This document shows, piece by piece, positions 29,616 through 37,295 of a stretch of 39,551 nt of DNA. The notes below the pieces were generated by a model. The model made no database searches. It saw only the letters and a program-made list of their open reading frames with translations, and was not told where the DNA came from. The stretch is taken from contig CAKZMM010000076.1 of assembly GCA_937128505.1 (NCBI GenBank), positions 1 to 39,551 on the forward strand, in the 5' to 3' direction. This stretch comes from an uncultured Thermogutta sp. (GTDB lineage: Bacteria; Planctomycetota; Planctomycetia; Pirellulales; Thermoguttaceae). Numbering within the stretch: the first letter of the stretch is position 1; each line of letters begins with the position of its first letter. Position numbers and translations under genes: made by a program.

Positions 29616-30707
29616 CGGCATGACCAAGTGCGTATACCCGTCCGTGGTAGCGAAAAGCATGGCCTTCCCCGGCCCCCGACCTTCAACCGTCACCATGCTG
29701 TCGCCATCCAGCACGCCCAAAAAATCCAGGAGGTACCGCGGGTTAAGCTTCACGACGAACTCTGGCCCATCGTAATCAAGCGGCAGCCGGATGCGACTTT
29801 CTCCTGCCTCCCGGCTTCGCGCCATCACCAGCAGACTCCCCGGCGCCAAACTGAGGATTACCCCCGGGTACTCGCGATCCGCCACAATCTGGGCCTGCCG
29901 AACGGCCGACTCCAGGATGTCGACCGAGATTTCGAATCGCGCCGCAGGGGCATCCCGGGGAACCACATCCCGCCAATTGGGGAATCGCCCCTGGATGAGC
30001 CGCGATATTACCTTTACTGAATCGGTCCAGAGCTCGAACGTGGTTTCCGTAGCCCAAATCGCTACCTCCGACTCAACATTCCCCAAGGCCCGATCCACCA
30101 ACCGTAGACAACTCGGCGGTACCAAAGCCGAAGGCGCCGAGGAGTTGCCCAACAGTCGCGCCGGCACCGCCTGGCTTGCCAGACGTCGGCCATCGGTGGC
30201 AACCGCCACCACACTTTCGGGCTCGAATTCCAGATGGATGCCCCCCAAAGCGTAGTGGACACTCTCCGGGTCAGTGGCAAAGATGGTTCGCCGAACCAAA
30301 TCGCGAAATGCCCGGCAGCCCACCGCATGATAGTGCTCGCGTTCTTCCACGGCCACCGGCGGATAATCCAACGGATCGGCCGTCGCGAGATTGAATTCCG
30401 CGCTTTCGCCCCGCACCATTACCTGATCGCCCGCGGACTCCAAAAAGATAGTTTCATCCCGAAGTTCCCGAAGAATGGCCAAAAGTTTCGAGCTCGGCAG
30501 CAGGGTCTCGCCCTCCTGTTCCACATCCGCCCCGGAGGCGATGACCTGAAGACCTACTTCCAGGTCTGTACTCGAGAGTATCGCCCGATCCTCCACGAGC
30601 TCCATTCGGACATTTTCGAGAATCGGCTTCGGAGTTCTGGAAGGCACAATGGCGGCCGCAATCTGAAAAGCCTGAAGCAACTTTTCTCGCTGAAACGTCG
30701 CCTTCAT
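29601..30707 (-). CDS. dnaN: DNA polymerase III beta sliding clamp
   Basis: A 368-residue clamp of normal length built from three homologous domains. Landmarks include AIVPSRTPKPILENVRM at the N-terminus, ATDGRRLA in domain 2 and NPRYLLDFL and LVMPMALE at the C-terminus. It tethers DNA polymerase III and many repair proteins. ATG 30707 has GAGG about 11 nt upstream. It lies 462 bp after dnaA; recF, usually next to dnaN, is absent and dciA follows directly. The 3' end is duplicated in the spacer (separate entry). Confidence 0.96.
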   Translation of the reverse strand: MKATFQREKLLQAFQIAAAIVPSRTPKPILENVRMELVEDRAILSSTDLEVGLQVIASGADVEQEGETLLPSSKLLAILRELRDETIFLESAGDQVMVRGESAEFNLATADPLDYPPVAVEEREHYHAVGCRAFRDLVRRTIFATDPESVHYALGGIHLEFEPESVVAVATDGRRLASQAVPARLLGNSSAPSALVPPSCLRLVDRALGNVESEVAIWATETTFELWTDSVKVISRLIQGRFPNWRDVVPRDAPAARFEISVDILESAVRQAQIVADREYPGVILSLAPGSLLVMARSREAGESRIRLPLDYDGPEFVVKLNPRYLLDFLGVLDGDSMVTVEGRGPGKAMLFATTDGYTHLVMPMALE

Positions 30708-31169
30708 TTCGCACTTAACCTCGTGGCTTTGCGCAAAGAGTCATGTCACCTGTTTTCCGTGTAGCGCCATGGTTTATACCCGACAACTGGGCCCCACAAT
30801 TGGCTGCCTATGATTTTTCAACCGCGGGACGACTATTCCTGATTGATCAGGCCGATTTAATCACCCGGAATCCCTAACCTAATGCCGCAAGGCTGTGGAA
30901 ACCACCGTTGATCCGCTCCCGCAGCTCGAAGTAAAAGTCCCACTTCGAAAGCAATTTTGTTCTTAGTAACTTCTTGTTAAAAGCATTGGGACCTTGCTGA
31001 ATAAAACCACCGGGCCTCTCCGCCGTAAGTCCATTTGGATTCGAGTCTTACGGATAATCATTCCCCCTGTGGCATGCAGGGAAAACCTGATGCTCGGCTG
31101 TTGCTTTCGTTGCGATTGGCGGGTTAACGCTGTGTGTGTTTGTCGCTAGAAACCAGCCGGTGAAACCTG
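30708..31169. other. 462-bp gap between dnaA and dnaN
   Basis: No gene is seen, and no TTATCCACA-type DnaA box was found by eye on either strand. A small palindrome, CCTGATTGATCAGG, lies near 30838-30851. The gap is long enough for an independent dnaN promoter or for part of an origin, but nothing definite supports either. Confidence 0.5.
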
Positions 31170-32528
31170 CTACGAACCTCCCTCGTCAAAGGCGAACAAA
31201 GTATCAACGACTTTTCCACTTTTTTCATCTCTGTCCAGTTGGTCCTCTGTCCAATGGAGCCGCTTGCTTTGATGGCCCCGTTTTCGGGCTCGGCCGAGGT
31301 GCTTCGTACGAGCCTCGCCGTAGCGCAGCGACTCCGCAAGAGTGACGAGTATTTCCGCCGTCGGGCGATCGCTCCGGCATAGCGCCGCCACTTTCCGACA
31401 AGCATGAAGGATCGTTGCGTGATCCCGCCCGCCGAAAAAGGCCCCAATCTCTACAAGTGAATAACTGAACTCCACTCGGGCCAAATACATGGCCAAGTGC
31501 CGGGCCATGGCCGTGGCGCGATGCCGCCGAGGGCCGCGAAGCTCCTTGGCTCGCAGGTCAAATTGCGCCGCCGTCAGCTTGGCGATTTCCTGAAGCGAAG
31601 GCCGCTGCCCAAGGTCGCTCCCGCACCCAGACTCCGCGAACGTGCTCGGATCGCTTCCGAATGCCTGCGCGGCAAGCGACGCCCCTGGTGTACCTCTGAC
31701 TAGAGCGGCCGCTCCCTTACTCCGAATGCCCTGCCTTCGCGTAAAGCCCTCTGTGCCGAAAAGCCCGGCGGGAGACCCTGCCGGTGAATGCTCCGGCTTA
31801 GACCGGGAGACCATCCCCGCTTCCAGCCAGCGAATCAGTTCGGCCCATTCCGCCTGGCTCAGGAAGCACACCATGCCCTCCTTTAACCGGCTTTGCAACT
31901 CCGGCAAAAGGCCGGTCAGCTCGGCCAGCGGCTTTCCGATCGTTACAACAAGCGGCACCCCGCGCTCCTGGAGCGAGTCGAAGAGCCTTACCACGTAACG
32001 CTGCGCGCCCATGCGACCTGCCAGTAGGTCCGCGCCTTCAAGCACGAGCAGACCCGCCCGGGAGTACGGCCGCAGGAATTCTGGGAGACGCTTCGTTTGG
32101 GAAGCGTCGGCGAACTCCTGAGCGAAGGTTTGTCCTGTGATGGAGAGCACAGGGCTTAGGGCCGAATGCTTGGCCGCAATTCGCGCCAAAAGCCCTCCCA
32201 AAGGCCGCAGGGCCCGCCCCGAGGCGCAGGCCCCCGAACGGCACAATACCAGGGGCGTGAACCGCCGCAATCCCGAGAAAATTTCAGCCAGGGCTAGACT
32301 GGCCAGCTCAAGTTCGCCAAGCGGCTGGGTTTCAAGTACGCAGCGGGATTCGCTCACATCCATCCGCTCAATTTCCCGGGCTTTGCGATCCGTTTCGGGA
32401 AGCTTATCAGCTAGGTTTTTCCCTGACCGGTCCGGAGCTGTTTCTGCCGTCCGTGTCAGGACCCCATAAACCATGTAGTCTACCAGAAAAGACCTCGCTG
32501 AACGAGGGCAAACTGGCCGGTTAGGCAC
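31170..32528 (-). CDS. dnaA: DnaA-like initiator with degenerate ATPase domain
   Basis: A 452-residue protein next to dnaN. The C-terminal DNA-binding domain (residues about 311-382) is clearly DnaA domain IV, with SYSLVEIGAFFGGRDHATILHACRKV landmarks reduced here to FGGRDHATILHA. The AAA+ region (about 85-240) can be aligned but is altered. In place of GGxGxGKT it has RSGACASGRA, with no lysine. In place of LLIDDIQFLAGK it has LLVLEGADLLAGR, losing both aspartates. Sensor I TSDRPP is replaced by TIGKPL. The lid is replaced by a Ser/Gly/Ala-rich stretch, and domain I is not recognisable. In domain IV the usual HTT is HAT. Location argues for the ancestral dnaA, sequence for loss of ATP binding. 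Start is uncertain: GTG 32528 or ATG 32474. Confidence 0.8.
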   Translation of the reverse strand: MPNRPVCPRSARSFLVDYMVYGVLTRTAETAPDRSGKNLADKLPETDRKAREIERMDVSESRCVLETQPLGELELASLALAEIFSGLRRFTPLVLCRSGACASGRALRPLGGLLARIAAKHSALSPVLSITGQTFAQEFADASQTKRLPEFLRPYSRAGLLVLEGADLLAGRMGAQRYVVRLFDSLQERGVPLVVTIGKPLAELTGLLPELQSRLKEGMVCFLSQAEWAELIRWLEAGMVSRSKPEHSPAGSPAGLFGTEGFTRRQGIRSKGAAALVRGTPGASLAAQAFGSDPSTFAESGCGSDLGQRPSLQEIAKLTAAQFDLRAKELRGPRRHRATAMARHLAMYLARVEFSYSLVEIGAFFGGRDHATILHACRKVAALCRSDRPTAEILVTLAESLRYGEARTKHLGRARKRGHQSKRLHWTEDQLDRDEKSGKVVDTLFAFDEGGS

Positions 32529-32540
32529 CGGTTACCCGGT

Positions 32541-32564
32541 CGGAGGGCCAAACGGAGGGCCGGT
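32541..32564. repeat. 12-bp tandem duplication just upstream of dnaA
   Basis: CGGAGGGCCAAA (32541-32552) is followed by CGGAGGGCCGGT (32553-32564). A second short pair, CCGGTTAGGCA / CCGGTTACCCG, covers 32517-32538 and overlaps the possible GTG start of dnaA. Confidence 0.7.
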
Positions 32565-33272
32565 GCATCTGCCGGTATTTCCTACCGTCAACGCGGCGAA
32601 AAGATAATCATTCTTCACTAGATTGTGTATCAATTTCGTTTCGGAGAGGAAACTGGCTCCAAAGATTTCTGGTTAGGATACAGCTCCGCAGTTCACTAGT
32701 TTGATAAACTAATGAAAGCTTGCTTAAAAATCGTAAAGTATATTGCACATCAATATTCAAATCCGTCAATGGTTTACTGGTCATTATTGAAAGGGTCCCG
32801 CTGCTCAACTTGTTTCGTCTCGCGCAAGGGAGTCAATCACTTGCCGCTTTTTGCTCCCCCTTTTGAGCGGGATTTTCAGTCGCGTAGTGGGGATCCTAAA
32901 GCCCTTTGGCTGGCAATCCCCGGAAGCCGGTAGCTGGGCCCATAGCCGGGCATACCTGAGCTCAACGGTCTGGGAATCGGGCAGATTGCAGGGAGTGACC
33001 AAAATCCCCACCTCTCACCCGTAAGCTATTTTGGATAAGAGCGGAGTAAGCGGTTTGATTGGGGACGCCGCGTACGAGGCCAGCTAACTTGACAGCATCT
33101 TTATGTGATGAAATTTAATCTAGGCAGTTTGAGTAAAAGAAATCGGGTTATTAAAATCGATGGGGTGATTCTGACCGCGTAGCTCGGCGGGCTGAGCATT
33201 CAGAGCTGCCGGCCGACCTCATTTGATCATTCAGTGCGCAGATCAAAGGTCCCGAATGCCTCTTGGGTAATA

Positions 33273-33316
33273 CTGACGTGGGGGATTGGTAAGATTGACG
33301 TGGGTCGGAAGGTCCG
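33273..33316. repeat. 22-bp duplication in the leader of the SHD1 gene
   Basis: TGACGTGGGGGATTGG at 33274 is echoed by TGACGTGGGTCGGAAGG at 33296. Core identity is about nine bases, so this is a weaker case. Confidence 0.5.
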
Positions 33317-33375
33317 GGTTTTCACCTCGTCTCCTGACGAGAGAGAAGTGCACCTTTTAATCGGAGGTTGTGAGC

Positions 33376-34353
33376 ATGCGTCGCAAAGTAATTTGGTTGA
33401 TGCTGTCATTGGCCCTGACGCTGGGCCTAGTGCAAGCGGCTTCGGCATGCGGCCTGTTGGGCGGGCTGCTTGGCCGCTGCCGTGTCGTGCGACTGCCGCG
33501 TTTGTGCTGCCGCTGGGTACCTTGCGTGCGATGCCAGGTCTGTTGCCCTTGTGATTGCTGCGCGCCTTGTGCTGTGAGTCCGGAAGTTTCCGCCCCGGAG
33601 GTTCCCGAAGCACCGGAGGCACCCATAACCGAGCAGCCTGCCGAGCCGACGGAGGCACCGGTAACCCCGCCGGCGGCTGAAGCCCCCGCTGCTCCTTTGC
33701 CGGAAGCCCCGCCTGCACCGGAGGCTCCCGCTGCGGAAGCTCCGGCAGCAGAAGCCCCGGCAGTTCCAGAGGCTCCTGCGGCAGAGCAGCCTGCTGAGAT
33801 GGCACCGGAGGCTGCTCCTGCTCCTGAAGCCCCGGCGGCACCCCCAGCCGACCAACCTGCTGTGGAAGCTCCGGCGGCACCGGAGGCTCCCGCTGCGGAA
33901 GCTCCGGCAGCAGAGACCCCGGCAGCTCCAGAGGCTCCTGCGGCAGAGCAGCCTGCTGAGACGGCACCGGAGGTTGCTCCTGCTCCTGAAGCCCCGGCGG
34001 CACCGCCAGCTGAGCAACCTGCTGCGGAAGCTCCAGCGGCACCGGAGGCTGCTCCCGCTACGGAAACTCAGCCGGCAGCCCCACCAGCCCAGGAAGCCCC
34101 CGCTGAGGCGCCCGCTGCGCCCAGCGGTGAGCAGAGCGCACGTTTCGGAAATCCTGCGCGGCTTCTTGGCTCGGACTCAGGGTTTCGCACTTGGACGGAC
34201 TCAAGCGGACGTTTCCGTGTCGAAGCCCGGTTCGTAAGCTGGCTTCCCGGGGGCGAAGTGCGGCTCCTTCGGTCCGATGGCCGGTATGTGCGGGTGGAGT
34301 GGTCTCGGCTTAGCGCGGTTGACCAGCAGGTTGCCCTGGCTTTTGGGCGGTAG
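33376..34353 (+). CDS. Exported Cys-rich, Pro/Ala/Glu-repeat protein with SHD1 domain
   Basis: A 325-residue protein. A signal peptide (KVIWLMLSLALTLGLVQAASA) precedes a segment of about 40 residues holding some 14 cysteines. Residues about 65-255 are Pro/Ala/Glu-rich, including a 54-residue unit repeated about 2.3 times. The C-terminal 60 residues match the SLA1-homology SHD1 domain (FRTWTDSSGRFRVEARFVSW, then DGRYVRVEWSRLSAVDQQ), a module very common in planctomycete proteins. ATG 33376 has GGAGG eight bases upstream; GTG 33370 is too close to it. The repeat region probably makes a flexible spacer between a disulfide-linked or metal-binding head and SHD1. Molecular role unknown. Confidence 0.85.
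   Translation: MRRKVIWLMLSLALTLGLVQAASACGLLGGLLGRCRVVRLPRLCCRWVPCVRCQVCCPCDCCAPCAVSPEVSAPEVPEAPEAPITEQPAEPTEAPVTPPAAEAPAAPLPEAPPAPEAPAAEAPAAEAPAVPEAPAAEQPAEMAPEAAPAPEAPAAPPADQPAVEAPAAPEAPAAEAPAAETPAAPEAPAAEQPAETAPEVAPAPEAPAAPPAEQPAAEAPAAPEAAPATETQPAAPPAQEAPAEAPAAPSGEQSARFGNPARLLGSDSGFRTWTDSSGRFRVEARFVSWLPGGEVRLLRSDGRYVRVEWSRLSAVDQQVALAFGR
33721..34060. repeat. 162-bp in-frame coding repeat, about 2.1-2.3 copies
   Basis: GAGGCTCCCGCTGCGGAAGC begins at 33721 and recurs at 33883. GAGGCTGCTCCCGCT begins a third, partial copy at 34045. The period is exactly 162 bp (54 codons), and copies 1 and 2 differ at only a small number of positions. Confidence 0.9.
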
Positions 34354-34992
34354 GCTTTTCCGAGGGGCATGTGGCCACGGAGGAGGCGCCGGTGCTGGTG
34401 AGGAGACATCGGAAAATTCAGACTTTTAAACGCCCGGCATCACTTTCGGAACGCTTAGCTAGATGAGATCAGCCAAGGTCCAAAGCCCTCAACCTCGTGG
34501 TTGGGGGCTTTTTCTTTTATGCGGGCTGGGCTTTTTTTGCGGCTTGAGCCGGTAAACCGGCTGCCGCTCCGTTTGCCTAGAACCGCCCTCCACCCCCGCG
34601 GCCCCCTTTTTTGCTCCTTCGGGCTTCACCCGCCGCCTGCTTTTAGTCCTCGACAGGTCTAGCGGCCGGCGTACATGGGCAGATCGCGCCGGAGTATCCG
34701 CTAAGTTTTGTCTTGCCGGGATAAGCGGCGCAATCGTCAGGCGTCGGATACTTACCGCCTTTTTGCGTTCGCTTTATTGCTTTGACACCGGGCGTAACGG
34801 ATTTGACAGCGGATGCCCGTCGTATGCGATCTGCGTCATTTTAGTTTTCTCACGCGCGCATGTATTCGGTCGGAAAATAAGCCGATAGCAGTACAGAAAT
34901 CGGCGGAAATCGGCTTTGCGGTCGGTGGCTCGGCCTCAAACGGGTGAGATGGATATTCACCCTGTAAAACGACCAAGGAAGGAGTGGCAAGC
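34354..34992. other. Gap with terminator and upstream region of the porin gene
   Basis: A rho-independent terminator lies at 34483-34518. AGCCGGT-AA-ACCGGCT is a palindrome at about 34547-34562. Two TTGACA hexamers (34782-34787 and 34803-34808) are candidate -35 boxes for the porin gene, but neither has a good -10 at 16-18 bp. No gene is visible. Confidence 0.6.
34483..34518 (+). terminator. Rho-independent terminator after the SHD1 gene
   Basis: AAGCCCTCAACC (34483-34494) pairs with GGTTGGGGGCTT (34499-34510) with one G-T wobble and a 4-nt loop. The sequence then runs TTTCTTTT. It lies about 130 bp after the SHD1 gene stop. Confidence 0.85.
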
Positions 34993-36849
34993 ATGTGGAG
35001 GAGGACAAGTCTTACCCTAATTGGGCTTTTGACCTGTGGTGGTGTTGCCGTGTGCTTGAGTGCGGTCACGAGCCTGCATCACGGAGAAGTGGGTGACTCG
35101 CAGCAGATCGCTGCCGCACAAGCAAGCGGACTGCGAAGCGAGTTTACCTGGACAAATGCGGCCGATACTCCCTCTCGTTCTTCACTGCCTCAAGAGGGGA
35201 GCCAGGCGGCGGATGCGGCGGTGCCCCGCTCCGGGGAGGAAGCAGGGAGCAGCGCGTCGGGAATTCGCCTGTTGCCACCGCTTCCGGTCTTCGATGCGAC
35301 GCAGGCCGCGGCGGTGACGCCGCAGAGGAGTTTGACGCGTTTGCCGGCGGTTCAGGTGACCTCTGCGCCGGCGCCGGCGGTAGCCATTGCGACTTACGAG
35401 ACTTTGGATGAGTTCCCCGCCTGGCCGGAATTGTCCACCAATCCGGTCGATCCCGAATATCGCTCTTCGGCAGACTCCCGGGGGGTAATTCTGCCGGCCG
35501 AACCGGTCGCCGCACTCCCTGCGGATTGGAGTGCTATCGGTGAGCTTTATGCTGTCGAGAGTGGGGCTGCGGAGCTCCCGTCGGTACAAACGTCTGTGCA
35601 AAGCGATCCAGCGGCTCAATCGATGCCCGCGATGTTACTCTCGGGCGGTAGCGGGGCGGCCGTTGAGACGACCGTCAGCTCCGTGGCTCAAAGCCCGGCT
35701 GCCTCCGCAGGGATTACTCTCGAGCAAGTGCGGGAAGAGGCCAAAAAGTTCGCTTGGACGAAGGGAGATTTCAAAATCGTTCCGTATGGCTCCTTGTGGT
35801 TTAATTCCGTTTATGAGACCCAGCGGACCCTCGACGGGGATTATACGCTTTTTGTCTATTCGCCGAGCGTTCGGGATTACGACGCGTTTCATGTCAATGC
35901 GCGGGCGACGCGGCTAGGAATCGACGTCTCCGGTCCCAATATCCCACTGCTTTATGATGCCCCGAGCGGCGGCAAGGTGGAAATCGACTTTTTCGGGGCT
36001 TTTCCCACATCAGAGAACCGGGCCAGTGTCTTGCTGAGGCACGCCTACTGGGAGGTGAAAAACGAGGAGTTCCGGCTGCTGGCGGGTCAGACATGGGACC
36101 TGATGTCGCCGCTATTACCTGGTACGTTGATGTATACCGTGGGTTGGGATGCGGGGAATTTGGGATATCGCCGCCCGCAGTTGCGACTCGAACGGTACTT
36201 CCCCGTAAGCGACTCGTTGCTCCTGACGCTTTCAGGGGCGCTAGCCTGCAATATTGCGTGCGAGTTGCCGGGTTTGGCGGGCGATCATGAAGGTTGGCCG
36301 GTGATCCAGACTCGGGCGGCGGTCACGCTAGGGCCGCGAGGCAAGGATTGTCGGCCGGTAACCCTCGGTTTCTCCGGCCATGTAGGCGAGCAGTTTTATG
36401 AGCGGAACGCCAACATCGACTCCGACGACGAGAAAGAGCAAACCTGGTCATTCAACGTCGACCTCCATATGCCGATTACACCTTATTTCGGGCTACAAGG
36501 CGAGGGGTTCATCGGCTCGAACCTCGGCCCGTATCTTGCCGGGATTGGTCAGGGGGTTAACCCCATCACGGGCCAGGCCATCCGCGCTTGCGGCGGTTGG
36601 TTAGAATTGTGGTACGATTGGAGCGATCGATTGCACAGCCGAGTCGGATACGGAATCGATGACCCGATCAACCGCGATGTCTTCTCCGGTGGCCGCTCCT
36701 ACAACAACTTCATCTATACGAATGTCAGTTATGATCTGACCAAGAAGTTTGTCGTCGGCGTGGAGTATTCACACTGGAAGACCCATTACATCGATTTAGA
36801 ACCCGGCGAATCGGACCGCATTGAATTCATGGCAAAATACAACTTCTGA
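34993..36849 (+). CDS. DcaP-like outer-membrane porin with long N-terminal linker
   Basis: A 618-residue protein. A basic start (MWRRTS) and hydrophobic stretch form a signal peptide. Residues about 30-240 are Ala/Ser/Pro-rich and lack predicted structure. A short helix (ITLEQVREEAKKFAW) precedes a beta-barrel of about 360 residues. Within it, NARATRLGIDVSGP, then LLRHAYWEV and LLAGQTWDLMSP match the DcaP-like trimeric porin family, and the protein ends in the terminal aromatic NF expected for outer-membrane barrels. ATG 34993 has GGAG eight bases upstream; GTG 34984 overlaps that SD. The last codons are repeated downstream of the stop. Transported substrate unknown. Confidence 0.85.
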   Translation: MWRRTSLTLIGLLTCGGVAVCLSAVTSLHHGEVGDSQQIAAAQASGLRSEFTWTNAADTPSRSSLPQEGSQAADAAVPRSGEEAGSSASGIRLLPPLPVFDATQAAAVTPQRSLTRLPAVQVTSAPAPAVAIATYETLDEFPAWPELSTNPVDPEYRSSADSRGVILPAEPVAALPADWSAIGELYAVESGAAELPSVQTSVQSDPAAQSMPAMLLSGGSGAAVETTVSSVAQSPAASAGITLEQVREEAKKFAWTKGDFKIVPYGSLWFNSVYETQRTLDGDYTLFVYSPSVRDYDAFHVNARATRLGIDVSGPNIPLLYDAPSGGKVEIDFFGAFPTSENRASVLLRHAYWEVKNEEFRLLAGQTWDLMSPLLPGTLMYTVGWDAGNLGYRRPQLRLERYFPVSDSLLLTLSGALACNIACELPGLAGDHEGWPVIQTRAAVTLGPRGKDCRPVTLGFSGHVGEQFYERNANIDSDDEKEQTWSFNVDLHMPITPYFGLQGEGFIGSNLGPYLAGIGQGVNPITGQAIRACGGWLELWYDWSDRLHSRVGYGIDDPINRDVFSGGRSYNNFIYTNVSYDLTKKFVVGVEYSHWKTHYIDLEPGESDRIEFMAKYNF

Positions 36850-36866
36850 GCAAAACTTCTGAGCTT
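36841..36866. repeat. 13-bp tandem duplication across the porin stop codon
   Basis: AACTTCTGAGCAA (36841-36853) includes the final Asn-Phe-stop codons. It is followed at once by AACTTCTGAGCTT (36854-36866). Confidence 0.75.
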
Positions 36867-37295
36867 CATACCGATGCCACACGCTTCGATGGGAGATGGA
36901 GGGCCCGGCTGCCGCCGCCACACGGGTTGCTAGCTATTTAATCCAACAGTCGCCTAAGTGGGGGACATGTTGCCGACCCCAAACCGGTTTGCGGCAAAAT
37001 CGCAGCCGAGCAACGAAGGTGGAATTCGGTGGATCACGACCGAAGTTTTCAAGCCCCTGCGGCGGGGTAAGCCTTTCGCAGTCTCCGCCGTCGGGTGGCC
37101 AAACCGAAGGTGTGATCCACCGCACCGCTTTTGGGCCATTCGGAGGTGATTAGGCAGAAGACAGATGGGCGACTTTTGCGCCTTCGCAACGGAGGAAGCT
37201 AGTGCTTGGGCAACACGATATCCGAAGCAGTCGGTTCTGCCTCCGCAGCCCGGGGGCAGCTTAGCGGCGGGATTCCGGCCCCATCATCGGCGATT
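36850..37295. other. Convergent gap between porin gene and pgi
   Basis: No gene. It holds the second copy of the porin-end duplication and the 96-bp inverted-repeat-bounded element at 37027-37122. No T-run terminator was identified for either gene. Confidence 0.6.
37027..37122. repeat. 96-bp element bounded by perfect 11-bp inverted repeats
   Basis: CGGTGGATCAC (37027-37037) is the exact reverse complement of GTGATCCACCG (37112-37122). Between them lies a further small stem (CCCC-TGCGG-CGGGG, about 37053-37068) and a GC-rich region. The layout is that of a REP/BIME-like or miniature mobile element, or a structured RNA. No second copy was seen in this window. Confidence 0.6.

Larger units (their letters stand above)
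32529..33375. other. AT-rich gap upstream of dnaA, candidate origin region
   Basis: An 847-bp gap at the switch from leftward genes to rightward genes. Positions about 32595-32800 are much more AT-rich than the surroundings. TTCACTAG occurs at 32614 and 32692, and TAGTTT-GAT-AAACTA is a palindrome at 32697-32711. The closest DnaA-box match is TGTGTATCA at 32625-32633 (complement strand sense, one mismatch to TTATACACA). Tandem duplications occur at 32541-32564 and 33273-33316. Replication-origin function is inferred from position and composition only. Confidence 0.4.

Noticed and set aside
33227-34042. 271-codon - strand Pro/Leu/Gln-rich frame opposite the SHD1 gene
   Set aside because: It mirrors the Pro/Ala/Glu repeat on the + strand; the + frame has a signal peptide, SD and SHD1 domain.
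34782-34830. Sigma-70 promoter for the porin gene
   Set aside because: Two TTGACA hexamers are present but neither has an acceptable -10 box at normal spacing.
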